Source: Edaphobacter modestus
GTDB lineage: Bacteria > Acidobacteriota > Terriglobia > Terriglobales > Acidobacteriaceae
Direction of reading: 5' to 3'
Length of the DNA: 64,000 nucleotides
NCBI RefSeq assembly: GCF_004217555.1
Contig: NZ_SHKW01000001.1
Span: 1,426,001-1,490,000 of the forward strand
Shown: piece after piece, positions 26,892-36,594 of the stretch
Layout: each line of letters starts with the position of its first letter
How positions within the stretch are numbered: the first letter of the stretch is position 1
Position numbers and translations under genes: made by a program
The notes under the pieces: generated by a model
What the model saw: only the letters and a program-made list of their open reading frames with translations
Databases searched by the model: none
What the model was told of the DNA's origin: nothing

Positions 26892-27137
26892 CTAAAGTTT
26901 TCGCAACAATTCCGGATGGCGGTTCAAATAGCGACGTGTCCACGTCAGCATCTTGCCAGATAACAAGATGACTCGGTATTCACCGTGAGACCAGCTATGC
27001 AGCTCGCGTATGAAATCAATCCGCACGAGGCATGAACGGTTGAGACGAAGGAAGGCGCGCGATCCAGCTTTTCTTCGAGACTTTCGATCGATCCCCTCAC
27101 TGTATCCATTTGAAGACCGCAACAATGAAGATCTCAT
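26892..27137 (-). pseudogene. LytTR DNA-binding domain remnant with frameshift
   Basis: The minus-strand text FLRLNRSCLVRIDFIRELHS followed by WSHGEYRVILLSGKMLTWTR and RYLNRHPELL is the C-terminal half of a LytTR domain. The preceding helix SIESLEEKLDRA is found in another reading frame at about 27050-27100, so a frameshift separates them. No receiver domain is present. The apparent ATG overlaps the stop of the gene ending at 27137 (TGATG), but the first 28 codons are out of frame with the family, so translation would give a chimera. Likely a response-regulator relic. Confidence 0.65.
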
Positions 27138-28333
27138 CAGAAGTTCGGATCGAAGTTGAAAAAAATCGGGTTAGAGAGTCCAATCATGTTTCCGGTTAAG
27201 ACCGTCGATCCAGGAACCTGCGGATAGGCTACAGGGGGGCCCTCGACTTCGACGCGATAGTACGTTCTACCGAGGGTTGCAGGGGAATCCATGAACTCTA
27301 CCATCTGAGCCTTCTCGGTCGTCTGAAAGGTTCCGAACTTCTTCCCGTCCTTTACGACGTTCACCGTATAGACTGCCCCGGGGGCTGCGTTTCCGGTTAG
27401 TTGGACTCGGAAGCGAACGGGCCCGCCGGTTGGCTTGGCGTTGTCGCCCATCATCATATCCATCATTCCGTCCTGATCGAAATCTGCATAGAACTCGACG
27501 CGAGGTGCATACGGATTTGCACTGACGGAAACCCGTCCGTTCGTGAGGGCATCTACGACTGCTTGCGAAGTTCGCGCCTTGGCAAAGACCCAGGTAGTGG
27601 GGGTTCCAATATAATTGGACTTAGCCTGTGCACTGTTTTTCGTTGCTTGATCAGGTGTGTCCGGGAAACCATGATGCGCATCGCTTCCACCTCTTCCGGT
27701 CAACTTGCGACCCGATGAGAGCATGTCATCCCAGATCATGATCGCATTCGCGTTTTTGGACCAGAGAGCGGAGTTCCAGACTTCGATGGAGTCGACCATA
27801 TCGTAGGAGTATCCAAAATGGTCCTTTCCGCTGGGATGATTGGCCGACAGGTGAATCCCAAGCTCCTTTTTTACAGCGCCAACGACCACGTCACGCTGAT
27901 CGCGAACGTCATAGAGCCGCTGGTGATCGTATGGTTTGGCCGAGATCGCATTGCCATGGCCTCGAGTCGTCGTCCATTCCCCGCCATACAGCAGCAACAG
28001 TGAGTCCGATTTGAACTCGGGGTCGGCCCAGGTGTTATTGGCTACATCGCCAAGCACATGGTTGTCGTGGTCCGTGATGCAGAGATAATCCATGCCTACG
28101 GAATTGGAGTAGGAGACGATCTTTGCGATGGAACTGTTGCTGGACTCCTTGCTGTGCCGTGAGTGCACGTGGAGATCGCCCTTTAGCCATACGCTGCCGG
28201 TAAGGCTTGTGATCGGCGGCAGCGGGCCGACATCGACAGGAGCCCATGGATTGCTATGGCCCGATTGACCGGACATTGAGATAGCGAAGCAGCCTGCAAC
28301 GATCAGACCAGCTGCGAGAGTACGTACACGCAT
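27137..28333 (-). CDS. Exported CehA/McbA-type PHP metallohydrolase
   Basis: 398 residues from the ATG at 28333, which has GGAAGGA upstream and begins a signal peptide (TLAAGLIVAGCFAISMSGQS). The PHP metal ligands are clear: KGDLHVHSRHS, LCITDHDNHV, SANHPSGKDHFGY and GRGGSDAHHG. The CehA/McbA group contains carbaryl and other ester or phosphoester hydrolases. The C-terminal 110 residues look like a beta-sandwich (VRFRVQLTGNAAPGAVYTVN). It is the third gene of a minus-strand set after the TonB receptor and GH92, 62 bp downstream of GH92, which suggests a role on the same substrate, perhaps a phosphorylated glycan. The substrate is inference. Confidence 0.82.
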   Translation of the reverse strand: MRVRTLAAGLIVAGCFAISMSGQSGHSNPWAPVDVGPLPPITSLTGSVWLKGDLHVHSRHSKESSNSSIAKIVSYSNSVGMDYLCITDHDNHVLGDVANNTWADPEFKSDSLLLLYGGEWTTTRGHGNAISAKPYDHQRLYDVRDQRDVVVGAVKKELGIHLSANHPSGKDHFGYSYDMVDSIEVWNSALWSKNANAIMIWDDMLSSGRKLTGRGGSDAHHGFPDTPDQATKNSAQAKSNYIGTPTTWVFAKARTSQAVVDALTNGRVSVSANPYAPRVEFYADFDQDGMMDMMMGDNAKPTGGPVRFRVQLTGNAAPGAVYTVNVVKDGKKFGTFQTTEKAQMVEFMDSPATLGRTYYRVEVEGPPVAYPQVPGSTVLTGNMIGLSNPIFFNFDPNF

Positions 28334-28395
28334 TGTCGATTCCTTCCAAGAGTTCTGAAAAGTTAATTTCCTGCAAGTGGGTTTCGCGAACCTTC

Positions 28396-30756
28396 TTAGT
28401 GCTTCGGGTTGGTATGCCCTGCCGCGGAACAGGCAAGTGAATCGGGATCGCTCATCGAAGGCGGAGGCGTCGCCTTGCCCCAGTCCGATGGAGCCGAGCC
28501 CATTGTTAGGACCAGCGTGGCTCCATCTTTGATCTGCGAGTGGCGGAACCATGCGTTCGGAAGATCAACCCCGTTCAACCTGGCTGACTGCACGTAGCGA
28601 TTGAGTCCGTTCCGGTCGAGGTTGTTCGCAACGATGCGGAGTCTCCTGCCGTTGCCGAGAGAGAGCGAGGCGTCAGGAATGCTCGGAGTGCTGATGAGAT
28701 AGACGTCCTGTCCGGCCACAGGGAAGATGCCGAGCGTGGAGAAGATTAGCCAGCTGGACATCGCTCCGGAATCGTCGTTTCCTGGAATGCCGGCACGGCT
28801 GTCGTTGAAGGCTTTCTCAAGGGTCATGCGAACGATGTCAGCCGTTTTATCGGGCCGGCCAGCATAGTTATAGAGGACAGGAAGCAGGAAGCCAGGCTCG
28901 TTGGTGACGTCGAAATGCCGCCGCAGAAAGGTCCAGTCAAGGCGATGGACGAACGCTTCGTTTCCCCCGGCCAATTTGATCAGGCCGCGCATATCCTGAG
29001 GCGCGTAGATCGAGTAGGTCCAGATATCGCCCTCGTAGAAGAAGTCAGGCCAAGTGCCTCGAACAACAAGATAGGGCGGAGCCCAGGTGCCGTCCGGGTT
29101 ACGCGGCCGCATGAATCCCTTGAAACCTTCGACCGTCATGTCTTTGTCCCAGAGGTGCTCGAAGTTATGGGCACGCGAGGCATAGAGAGCGGCCTGCTCT
29201 TTTTTGCCCAGACCGCAGGCCAGTTCGGAGATGGCGAAATCGTCATAGCTGTACTCGGCAGTGCGCGAACCCGAGCGCTCATCGGCCAGCGTGACGTAGC
29301 CCTTCTCGTTGTAGTCCTTCAAACCTCCGCGGCCTTCCTTTTGCGTGTCGGCGGGCGGCACCTCGGCATCATGCACCATTGCTGCGAATGCGGTCTCGTA
29401 GTCGATGCCTTTGAGCCCCTTCACCCAGGCATCCGCGACAACGACATTTGCATTGGAGCCGCCCTGCGTGCGGCCATTGTCATTGCCGCTGCGGGCATCG
29501 GGCATGTAGCCCGTATGACGGTAGATATCGACGAGGGAACGGATGATGTCGCGTTGACGGTCAGGAGAGATCAACGTCAACAAAGGGCTTGACGTGCGAA
29601 AGGTATCCCAGATGCAGTAGTAGTCGTCGTAGTAAGGATCGCTGGACTGCCAGCCCGGATTTTCGCCGGTGCGGTCAGTCGGCATCAACATGACGTGATA
29701 CATGGCGGTGTAAAGCTGGCGACGCTGCGAATCGCTTTCGCCTGAGAGGCTGAGCTTCGCCAGCTCAGCGTTCCAGAGCGCAACCGCCTTTTGATGGACG
29801 GCTTCGAAGTTCCACGCCGGCACCTCCTCCAGCACGTTCTGCCTGGCCTGCTGGGCGCTGAGAAACGAGATACCCACCTTGGCCTGAATCACCTGGTTCG
29901 CCCTGGTCGTGAAGTCGAAGGATGCCCCGATGGGCGTATCGGGTCCGACGGCGGCATCTTTGGAACTGCTCAGGGAGCTGCCGGTCCACGTCCGGCTGGC
30001 CGCAGCGGGCGTATCGAGCACCATGTAGTAGTAGACCCTGTATTCGCCGCCACGATTCCAGCCGCCGGTGAAGCGCGCTACGCCTTGAACCTCGCGGTCG
30101 GAGGTAACGTGAACCTCCGCACCCAGAAACTTCTGAGCCTGCCAATCTGTTCCGAGCCCAAGAGCGGAGGCGAGGTTGATGGTAATGTGCGATCGCTGCG
30201 AGGCTGGAAAGGTGTAGCGGTGGAAGCCCACGCGGCGGCTGCTGGTAAGCTCCGCCGACACCTTATATCGGGTGAGCTTTGCGGCGTAGTAGCCGACCTG
30301 ATTGACCTCGTCGGTGCGAGCGGTCTTGATATCGTTCAACTCGAGAGCCCCTGTGACTGGAGCGACAAGGATGTTGCCATATTTTCCCTGCGCTCCACTC
30401 AGGTGCAGGTGGGAGAAGCCAAGCACGGCTCCACTGCTCGCGTAGCCGAAGCCCGAACGTCTTCCGTCGAAGCTCTGGATATCCGGCCCGAGCTTGACCA
30501 TTCCATAGGGAATCGCAGAGCCGACAAAGGTATTGCCTCCCCAGTCGACACCAATGAATGGGTCGACGTTGTGCGTGTAGTCCTTCGGGGGACGAGCTTG
30601 CTCTCCCAAGAGTGGGAGTGTTGTGGCGGAGAGGGTTATCGAGGCAAGGAAGGTCAGGCTGCAGAGGCGAAGCGCCAGGTCTCCGAGAGGTTTCGTGCGG
30701 GTGGCTGGAGCATGACGGCTCTCCACCTCGAGGTCATGAAGAAAGAGGGGGTTCAT
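28396..30756 (-). CDS. GH92 family alpha-mannosidase
   Basis: 786 residues. GH92 enzymes are Ca2+-dependent exo-alpha-mannosidases, mostly alpha-1,2, acting on N-glycans and mannans. Family text: THNVDPFIGVDWGGNTFVGS near residue 62, then IPYGMVKLGPDIQSFDGRRS. YEGDIWTYSIYAPQD near residue 575 contains the expected catalytic acid Glu, and GIPGNDDSGAMSSWLIFSTL near residue 665 contains the general-base aspartates. A hydrophobic stretch at 30-48 (LCSLTFLASITLSATTLPLL) is a late signal or anchor, so export is likely; a shorter start is possible. It sits 95 bp after the TonB receptor gene. Confidence 0.93.
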   Translation of the reverse strand: MNPLFLHDLEVESRHAPATRTKPLGDLALRLCSLTFLASITLSATTLPLLGEQARPPKDYTHNVDPFIGVDWGGNTFVGSAIPYGMVKLGPDIQSFDGRRSGFGYASSGAVLGFSHLHLSGAQGKYGNILVAPVTGALELNDIKTARTDEVNQVGYYAAKLTRYKVSAELTSSRRVGFHRYTFPASQRSHITINLASALGLGTDWQAQKFLGAEVHVTSDREVQGVARFTGGWNRGGEYRVYYYMVLDTPAAASRTWTGSSLSSSKDAAVGPDTPIGASFDFTTRANQVIQAKVGISFLSAQQARQNVLEEVPAWNFEAVHQKAVALWNAELAKLSLSGESDSQRRQLYTAMYHVMLMPTDRTGENPGWQSSDPYYDDYYCIWDTFRTSSPLLTLISPDRQRDIIRSLVDIYRHTGYMPDARSGNDNGRTQGGSNANVVVADAWVKGLKGIDYETAFAAMVHDAEVPPADTQKEGRGGLKDYNEKGYVTLADERSGSRTAEYSYDDFAISELACGLGKKEQAALYASRAHNFEHLWDKDMTVEGFKGFMRPRNPDGTWAPPYLVVRGTWPDFFYEGDIWTYSIYAPQDMRGLIKLAGGNEAFVHRLDWTFLRRHFDVTNEPGFLLPVLYNYAGRPDKTADIVRMTLEKAFNDSRAGIPGNDDSGAMSSWLIFSTLGIFPVAGQDVYLISTPSIPDASLSLGNGRRLRIVANNLDRNGLNRYVQSARLNGVDLPNAWFRHSQIKDGATLVLTMGSAPSDWGKATPPPSMSDPDSLACSAAGHTNPKH

Positions 30757-30851
30757 TCTGGAAGATCTCCAATTGGGGGGCGTCGATGAGCCAAGACCGA
30801 GAGCCTCCGCCGCTGCGGGAGATGCTGCAACAGCGGAGGCCCAAACGACGA

Positions 30852-33800
30852 TTAGAAGGAGTAGCGAAGGCTGGCTTGCATCGACCGCTGACCGGTCTTG
30901 CTATTGACGTTGCCGAAGGTGCTGTTGGTGAAGGTGGAGTCGGCTGCGTTCCAGTTGGGATGATTCGGGAAGTTGAAGGCATCGAAACGGAAGGTGAGGA
31001 ATTGATTCTCAAACGTCTGGAAGCGCTTGAGCAGGGCCGCGTTGAAGTTCATGACCCCTGGGTTCCGAAGGATGTTGCGGTTGTTCTGCGTGGTGAAGGT
31101 GCCTGCCGGCGCGTAAGAGAAGGCCGCTGGGTTGAACCATCGGTTGCCGTCCGCTGCAGATGTCGAGAAGTTGCCATTCCCCTTGAGGTTGGCTCCTGGA
31201 GCGATCTGCAGGAACTGCGCGCCGCTCCCGGCGCCAACACCGGCGATATCGCTGGTCGTGGTGACCGAGAACGGAACTCCAGTCTGGAAGTTGTAGATCT
31301 GGCTCAACTGCCAGCCGCCGAGTATTTCATTGGCAAGCCGCCTGTTGCTGTGGAACGGAAGAGTGTAGACGCCGTTGATGGTGATTGCGCTTCGGATATC
31401 GTAGTCCGCGGTTCCACAGATCGACTTCGGGTCGTAGAAGTTCGGCAGGAAGTTCTTCTGAAACGACCCGCAGTCTGAGGCGTGGGCGTAGGTATAGGCC
31501 ACGCCGAAGCCGAGGCCGCGTTCGAAGCGATGATTGATATCAATCTGAAGGCCCTGATATGCGGAGCCGGAGCCCTGCGTCACGAGCGTGATCGGGCCGT
31601 AGCCAAGGTACGGGCGATAGGCATTGATGTTCTGCTTGCCGATGGCCTGCTGCGTCCCAGGCCTGGCCTGATTGATGTTCGACTGAATCTGGCCGTGCAA
31701 TCCGCGGCGGCCGACGTAGGAGACACCAAGCACAGTGTTGAAGCCAAGGTCGCGCTCCAGCGACAGGTTCCAAACGTATGCCTCAGGCGGGGGCGAGCTA
31801 CGGTCCACGCGGCCCGAAATCGTGGGGAAGGAACCGGCCGCGCCAGCACCGGGGTTATCCGCACTGCCACCGCTAATGCCTGCGTAGAGCTGGAGTGGCG
31901 GAGCACCACCTTCGAAGACCCCGTCCGACACACCTTGACGGCTAATATAGCGACCGAAGCCGCTACGGAGCACGGTCTTCTTGTCGAACGCATACACAAC
32001 ACCGATGCGGGGCTGGAAGGTTGTGTAGTGAACGTCCATATAGCCGCGCGGCAGATTATGAAAGAGATAGTTGTATTGACCTGTGACAGCGATTGGGACA
32101 TGCGCCTTCGCGCTGTCCGGGAAGCCGTTGCCAAACAAGACGGTACCGTTGAGGGGATCGCCGGAGTTGGGGATGGGGTTGCCTGTCGTGGTGTTGACCT
32201 CCACAGCATTGGCGGGGTTATAGAAGGCTGGATCAAAGGTGCCGATGTTATTCCAGAGGCTGTAGAAGGGCTGTACGATGCTGTATCGAACACCGTAGTC
32301 CAGATGAAGCTTCGAGTTGACTTTGAAGGAGTCCTGCGCGAAGAAGTCGATCATATTTGCCCGGTAAGGAGTCTGCGCGCGCGGGCCGACTTCGGCGTAG
32401 CTGGTGAAGAGACCAAGCGCGGCGTCGGCGGTATCCAGACCAGTACCGACAGGATTTGCGCTCGAGAATTCGAACTTGCCATTCTGATTGTTGGTCTGTC
32501 CCGGGACGCTGTTCTGGCCCGAAATCTGATCGCGATCGTTCGCGATCGCACGCTCGTAGAGAGCCCCTGCCCGCAGAGTGTGGTTGCCGGTGATTCGGGT
32601 GAAGGTATCGGCAAAGTCCACGACCATACCTTGCGAATGGGCAGGGTAGGCGCTGCCGTCGAGGGTCGTAATGCCGCTGTTGTCAAACTGAACGGTAGGA
32701 ATCTTGCTTGGGAGATCTTTTCCGTCCGGGAAGAGGAAAGGATAGTTGATGCCGTACTTTGTACGGTCGTAGAGGCCTGACGAAGTATCGATGCTCAAGC
32801 GATCCGCACCATGGCTAACGGTAGCCAGGACCTCGTTGATGGTGTTGGGGCTGAAGGTGTGAACCCAATCGAGCGAAGCAGTCTGGTTGGGGCGATCGAA
32901 GAGACGTGGGACGACATCGTAGGCCGAAGAAAAGGGGTTGTTCTCGTGATAGAAGAAGTGCATCAGCCGAAAGCGGATGTAGTCCTTATCCGTGGGGATG
33001 ATGTCGAGGTTGCCGGTGTCGATTTGTTGCGTCTGCGGATGAGCGGCTACCTGGAGAAGATTCTGCGTTCCTAAGAAGAAGTTAGGCGTGGGCGTGGGAA
33101 ACGCGGTGAGCAGGGCTACGCCATTGGGGCTGAGGCGAGACTTTGGAATGATGTTGCCCGGAAAGCATCCGGGGCCGCCGCTTTTCGGGTCGCAGGGCAG
33201 CGAAGAGAGCGGATCGCGGATGTGGGTTGCGACGGAGCTGAAGTCGCCCGACTGGAAGGCCGGGTTTGGAACCGTTACCGGGTTCGTGTTGGTGGCTGGA
33301 AAGCGCACGAACGCCTCCGAATAGAGAAAGAAGACCTTCCCTTTCGGCAGAACGTGCGGAACATAGAGAGGGCCATTGAAGTTGAAGCCGAACTGGTTAT
33401 AGGTGAAGGGCGCCACAAAGTTGGTTTTGAGAGCGGCAGGATAGCCAGGGTTGGAGTTATTCGCGTTGTGGTTGCGGACCCAGGTGTTTGCGTTGAGCAC
33501 CGGGTTCTGCAGGTACTCATAGAGACTGCCGTGGAACTGTGACGTACCGGCCTTGGTGATGATGCGAACCTGACCCCCGATCGAGCGGCCGTATTCCGCG
33601 GGATAGTTGGCGGAGAGCACCTGAACCTCCTGAACGGCATCCAGGTCCGGCACTCCGGTGGCATCGCCGCTGGCACGAACGCGGACGGCCACGGCTCCGT
33701 CATAGGTAAGAAGGTTATCGCGCTCACGGGCGCCATTGATGTTAAGTCCACCCAACCCGGTACTGAACTGAAAGTTCGACACATTTCCAGAGGTGCTGGT

Positions 33801-34433
33801 GACACCTGCTTTCAGGAGCGCCAGCGTAATGGGGTTGCGTCCACTCAAGGGCAGCGTCTCGGCCTGGTTGCTGGTGATCACCCGCCCGAGCGTGGTGCTG
33901 TCTGTTTGAATTGTGGTTTCCTGGGCCGTTACTTGCACCGTCTCCATCGCGGATCCGGTGCTGAGTTTCAGATTGGCGGTGGTCGACACCGAGGGATCGA
34001 GATTGTTCCCCGTGGTCGTCAGGGTCGCGAAGGAAGCCGCTTCGACCTTGATGGTGTACTTTCCGGGAGCAAGACCGGGGATGGTGTAGTAGCCGGAGCC
34101 ATTTGTAATGCTCTTATGCGGCGTGTGCGTCGCTTCGTCGATGACGGTGACGCGTGCCCGAGGGATGACTGAGCCTGAGGAATCCGTGACTGTTCCGGAG
34201 ATACCCGAAAGATCGGACTGAGCTTTAAGCGTGTGCGTGGAAGCCAATAGAAGGCAGAGCAGGAGAATGTGGGCTGCTCGCCTCGTTGTGCGGAGATTGT
34301 TCCTCGTTGCTCTGATCGAACCAATGACAGCGGTGAGAATCGTCGCAGAATCGCCAAAAAGACGAGCGCAGACTGTGAGAGCCGTCGCTCTATGCATACC
34401 TAGATGGGGCACCTTTGAAAATAAAGTGGTCAT
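30852..34433 (-). CDS. TonB-dependent receptor, Oar-like, with carboxypeptidase-regulatory domain
   Basis: 1193 residues. After a signal segment (AAHILLLCLLLASTHTLKAQ near residues 53-72) comes a CarboxypepD_reg domain, ISGTVTDSSGSVIPRARVTV with SGYYTIPGLAPGKYTIKVEA, then a plug domain (LPLSGRNPITLALLKAGVTS, with GGLNINGARERDNLLTYDGA). The remainder is a long beta-barrel ending in SLRYSF, the outer-membrane C-terminal signature with terminal Phe. Such Oar-like proteins are very common in Acidobacteriota and are taken to import large substrates. Upstream of the GH92 gene it plays the SusC role; no SusD is present. The first 45 residues before the signal are unusual and the true start may be downstream. 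Confidence 0.9.
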   Translation of the reverse strand: MTTLFSKVPHLGMHRATALTVCARLFGDSATILTAVIGSIRATRNNLRTTRRAAHILLLCLLLASTHTLKAQSDLSGISGTVTDSSGSVIPRARVTVIDEATHTPHKSITNGSGYYTIPGLAPGKYTIKVEAASFATLTTTGNNLDPSVSTTANLKLSTGSAMETVQVTAQETTIQTDSTTLGRVITSNQAETLPLSGRNPITLALLKAGVTSTSGNVSNFQFSTGLGGLNINGARERDNLLTYDGAVAVRVRASGDATGVPDLDAVQEVQVLSANYPAEYGRSIGGQVRIITKAGTSQFHGSLYEYLQNPVLNANTWVRNHNANNSNPGYPAALKTNFVAPFTYNQFGFNFNGPLYVPHVLPKGKVFFLYSEAFVRFPATNTNPVTVPNPAFQSGDFSSVATHIRDPLSSLPCDPKSGGPGCFPGNIIPKSRLSPNGVALLTAFPTPTPNFFLGTQNLLQVAAHPQTQQIDTGNLDIIPTDKDYIRFRLMHFFYHENNPFSSAYDVVPRLFDRPNQTASLDWVHTFSPNTINEVLATVSHGADRLSIDTSSGLYDRTKYGINYPFLFPDGKDLPSKIPTVQFDNSGITTLDGSAYPAHSQGMVVDFADTFTRITGNHTLRAGALYERAIANDRDQISGQNSVPGQTNNQNGKFEFSSANPVGTGLDTADAALGLFTSYAEVGPRAQTPYRANMIDFFAQDSFKVNSKLHLDYGVRYSIVQPFYSLWNNIGTFDPAFYNPANAVEVNTTTGNPIPNSGDPLNGTVLFGNGFPDSAKAHVPIAVTGQYNYLFHNLPRGYMDVHYTTFQPRIGVVYAFDKKTVLRSGFGRYISRQGVSDGVFEGGAPPLQLYAGISGGSADNPGAGAAGSFPTISGRVDRSSPPPEAYVWNLSLERDLGFNTVLGVSYVGRRGLHGQIQSNINQARPGTQQAIGKQNINAYRPYLGYGPITLVTQGSGSAYQGLQIDINHRFERGLGFGVAYTYAHASDCGSFQKNFLPNFYDPKSICGTADYDIRSAITINGVYTLPFHSNRRLANEILGGWQLSQIYNFQTGVPFSVTTTSDIAGVGAGSGAQFLQIAPGANLKGNGNFSTSAADGNRWFNPAAFSYAPAGTFTTQNNRNILRNPGVMNFNAALLKRFQTFENQFLTFRFDAFNFPNHPNWNAADSTFTNSTFGNVNSKTGQRSMQASLRYSF

Positions 34434-34712
34434 TAACGTTCCTCTTCTGCTTGCCTGGTTAGCAATCGTGTCCTCAAAATCTGCTGGAGACTGTTGGTTC
34501 AGATACTGGCAAGCCCTGGCTGGGAGCGGTAGGTGTATTTCAGGTGTGAAGCTCGCTTACACGCCGTGATACTTCTATTCGACTCATGATGCGTCGCTTA
34601 CCTTTTCGAACGTTGCCTTCGTGCACGAGTGTTCGCACGGTGCGCGATGGCCGATTCACCGAACGTTCATCGGGACTGCTTAGAATCAGCCTCATCAGAC
34701 GACAGTGAGATC

Positions 34713-36185
34713 ATGCAAACCCTTCAGTCATCGCCGACGATCGATGCGGACCTTTCTCTGCCGCCGCCGAAGATAGGCGATGTAGAGGTGCGTGGGCGCA
34801 GGGAAGATCCCCGTTGGCAGCTCGCAATGCGGATTGCTTCGAGCAGAAGCCTGGGTCGATCACGGCTTATGGCCGACTTCCTTCTCTATGTTGTCGATCG
34901 TCACATCCGCGATCGCAGCGAGGAGATCACCGAGCAACAGATCGGAGTCCTTGTCTTCGGAAGGACCGAGGGCTATGACTCAAACGAAGACAACATCGTT
35001 CGCAGCTATGCCCGTAATCTTCGCAAGCGAATCGAGGACTACTTCGCGGGAGAGGGCAGCGACGAAACCATACGAGTCGATATTCCACGGGGCGGTTATA
35101 TCCCCATATTTTCGACTGCGCCGGCTAAGTCGGCAGCAACGCCGAGTGAGCCGGATGATGAGACCGGCACAATCGATGATTTGTCCGCGGACGGCGCCGA
35201 GGTAGCTCCAGCCGCAAAAGAGGCTCAAGAGGAGATCAGGCTTCCACAACAACATCAAACGAAGCGGTCCGACGATGCTGCAGCCGGGAGCTGGTTTCTA
35301 ACTGCGAAAGAAGCGCTTCGCGGAAGACTTGCGCTGACGGCTCTTTGTGTCAGCCTTTCCATCGGGCTGCTTGCGGTTCTTGTTCCTCTCCTCCGGCGGC
35401 TGCCCGAGTATGCGCATGCTCATGCGGACCAGGCTTTGTCCCATGCGCTCTGGGCACACATGTTCACCAACGAGCGGGATACTTTTATCGTGCCCTCTGA
35501 CGATGGGCTGGTTATTATGCAGGGAGTTACGGAACGTCCTGTACCGCTCGCAAACTATCTCGATGGGAGCTACAGGACGAAGCTCAGGACAGACCAGGTT
35601 CCCGGGACGCCGGAGCTACTGAAACTAGGAAGGCGTCGCTACACCAGTGTCGTAGACCTGGATTTCGTGGCCCACCTAGCGCAGTTGAATGAGGTCGTGC
35701 CCGCCCGCATGATGATCCGTTATGCGCGAGACCTGCGTATACAAGACCTTCGAACCGGCAATGCCATCCTGATCGGCTCCATTGAGGCGAATCCCTGGAT
35801 CGAGCTCTTCCAGCCACAGATGGATTTCAGCTTCAGCATTCACCCGGGTTCGGATATCCCATCCGGAATTGTCAATTCACACCCCCGCGCCGGAGAGGCC
35901 GCGATATACGGCACACCGCAATCTGATCATACCTATGGCTTGATCGCCTACATTCCGAACCTTAACTCGACAGGACATGTTTTGATCGTGGGGGGACTGA
36001 ACACGGCCGGTACGGAGGCAGCCACCACATTCCTTCTCACACCTTCGTTGATGAAACCGACCTTACAGCGCGCGAAAGCAGCGAATGGCGGCCTTCAGCC
36101 GTTCGAACTCCTCGTAGGGGCCGGTAACGTGGCTACGAATGCGTCGACGCCGCAATTGGTAGTGGAGCGAATCGGTTTGCCATGA
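34713..36185 (+). CDS. Membrane-anchored winged-helix regulator candidate
   Basis: 490 residues from the ATG at 34713; earlier in-frame starts exist at 34629 and 34647, none with a clear ribosome site. Residues 30-115 (SLGRSRLMADFLLYVVDRHI, GVLVFGR, NEDNIVRSYARNLRKRIEDY and RVDIPRGGYIPIF) resemble the winged-helix N-terminal domain seen fused to TPR or cyclase proteins in this phylum. A single membrane helix lies near residues 205-230 (LALTALCVSLSIGLLAVLVP). About 260 residues follow outside, of no recognised family. The layout is ToxR-like. It is divergent from the TonB-GH92-CehA unit and could regulate it; that is inference. Confidence 0.68.
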   Translation: MQTLQSSPTIDADLSLPPPKIGDVEVRGRREDPRWQLAMRIASSRSLGRSRLMADFLLYVVDRHIRDRSEEITEQQIGVLVFGRTEGYDSNEDNIVRSYARNLRKRIEDYFAGEGSDETIRVDIPRGGYIPIFSTAPAKSAATPSEPDDETGTIDDLSADGAEVAPAAKEAQEEIRLPQQHQTKRSDDAAAGSWFLTAKEALRGRLALTALCVSLSIGLLAVLVPLLRRLPEYAHAHADQALSHALWAHMFTNERDTFIVPSDDGLVIMQGVTERPVPLANYLDGSYRTKLRTDQVPGTPELLKLGRRRYTSVVDLDFVAHLAQLNEVVPARMMIRYARDLRIQDLRTGNAILIGSIEANPWIELFQPQMDFSFSIHPGSDIPSGIVNSHPRAGEAAIYGTPQSDHTYGLIAYIPNLNSTGHVLIVGGLNTAGTEAATTFLLTPSLMKPTLQRAKAANGGLQPFELLVGAGNVATNASTPQLVVERIGLP

Positions 36186-36216
36186 TATCGTTTTGATCCG
36201 ATAATCGGAAAATCCG

Positions 36217-36594
36217 GCCCTGTTGCATTAACTTGCGTACACGCGACTCGCCCTTACAGATCAGGCAGCAACATCGAACAGCTTGTTGATGAATTGAATT
36301 TCGCCGGCGACCTTAGGCTTGCAGAGGAGGCAATGGCGGCGGCGGATCATACGCATAACCTCAAATCCCTTGATGGTGGCAGACGCTGCTCTCATCGTCT
36401 GAAAACCGCGGGTGGGACGGATCACCCGCTTGAGACCACCGTGATCTGCCTCAATGATGTTGTTTAGATATTTCGACGTGCGGTGCTTCGTGTCCTGTGG
36501 CAACTTGCCTTCGTGCTGCAGCCGGCCAATCGCCTTGGGATAGGAGCCCAGCTTATCGGTTGTGATCGAGTGCGGCGGCCAGTTGTGCTTCGGC
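36217..36594 (-). mobile_element. IS6-family element, 3' remnant
   Basis: GGCCCTGTTGCATT at 36217-36230 resembles an IS6/IS26-type terminal repeat. The minus-strand reading 36594-36261 gives the C-terminal half of an IS6 DDE transposase: SITTDKLGSYPKAIGRLQHE, KYLNNIIEADHGGLKRVIRP and TRGFQTMRAASATIKGFEVM, ending in FINKLFDVAA. The N-terminal half and the other end are missing, replaced by IS110 sequence. Confidence 0.78.

Noticed and set aside
30558..32780. Plus-strand frames of 306 and 432 codons opposite the TonB receptor
   Set aside because: Shadows of the receptor and GH92 coding strands; their text shows only Gly, Val, Arg and Glu bias.
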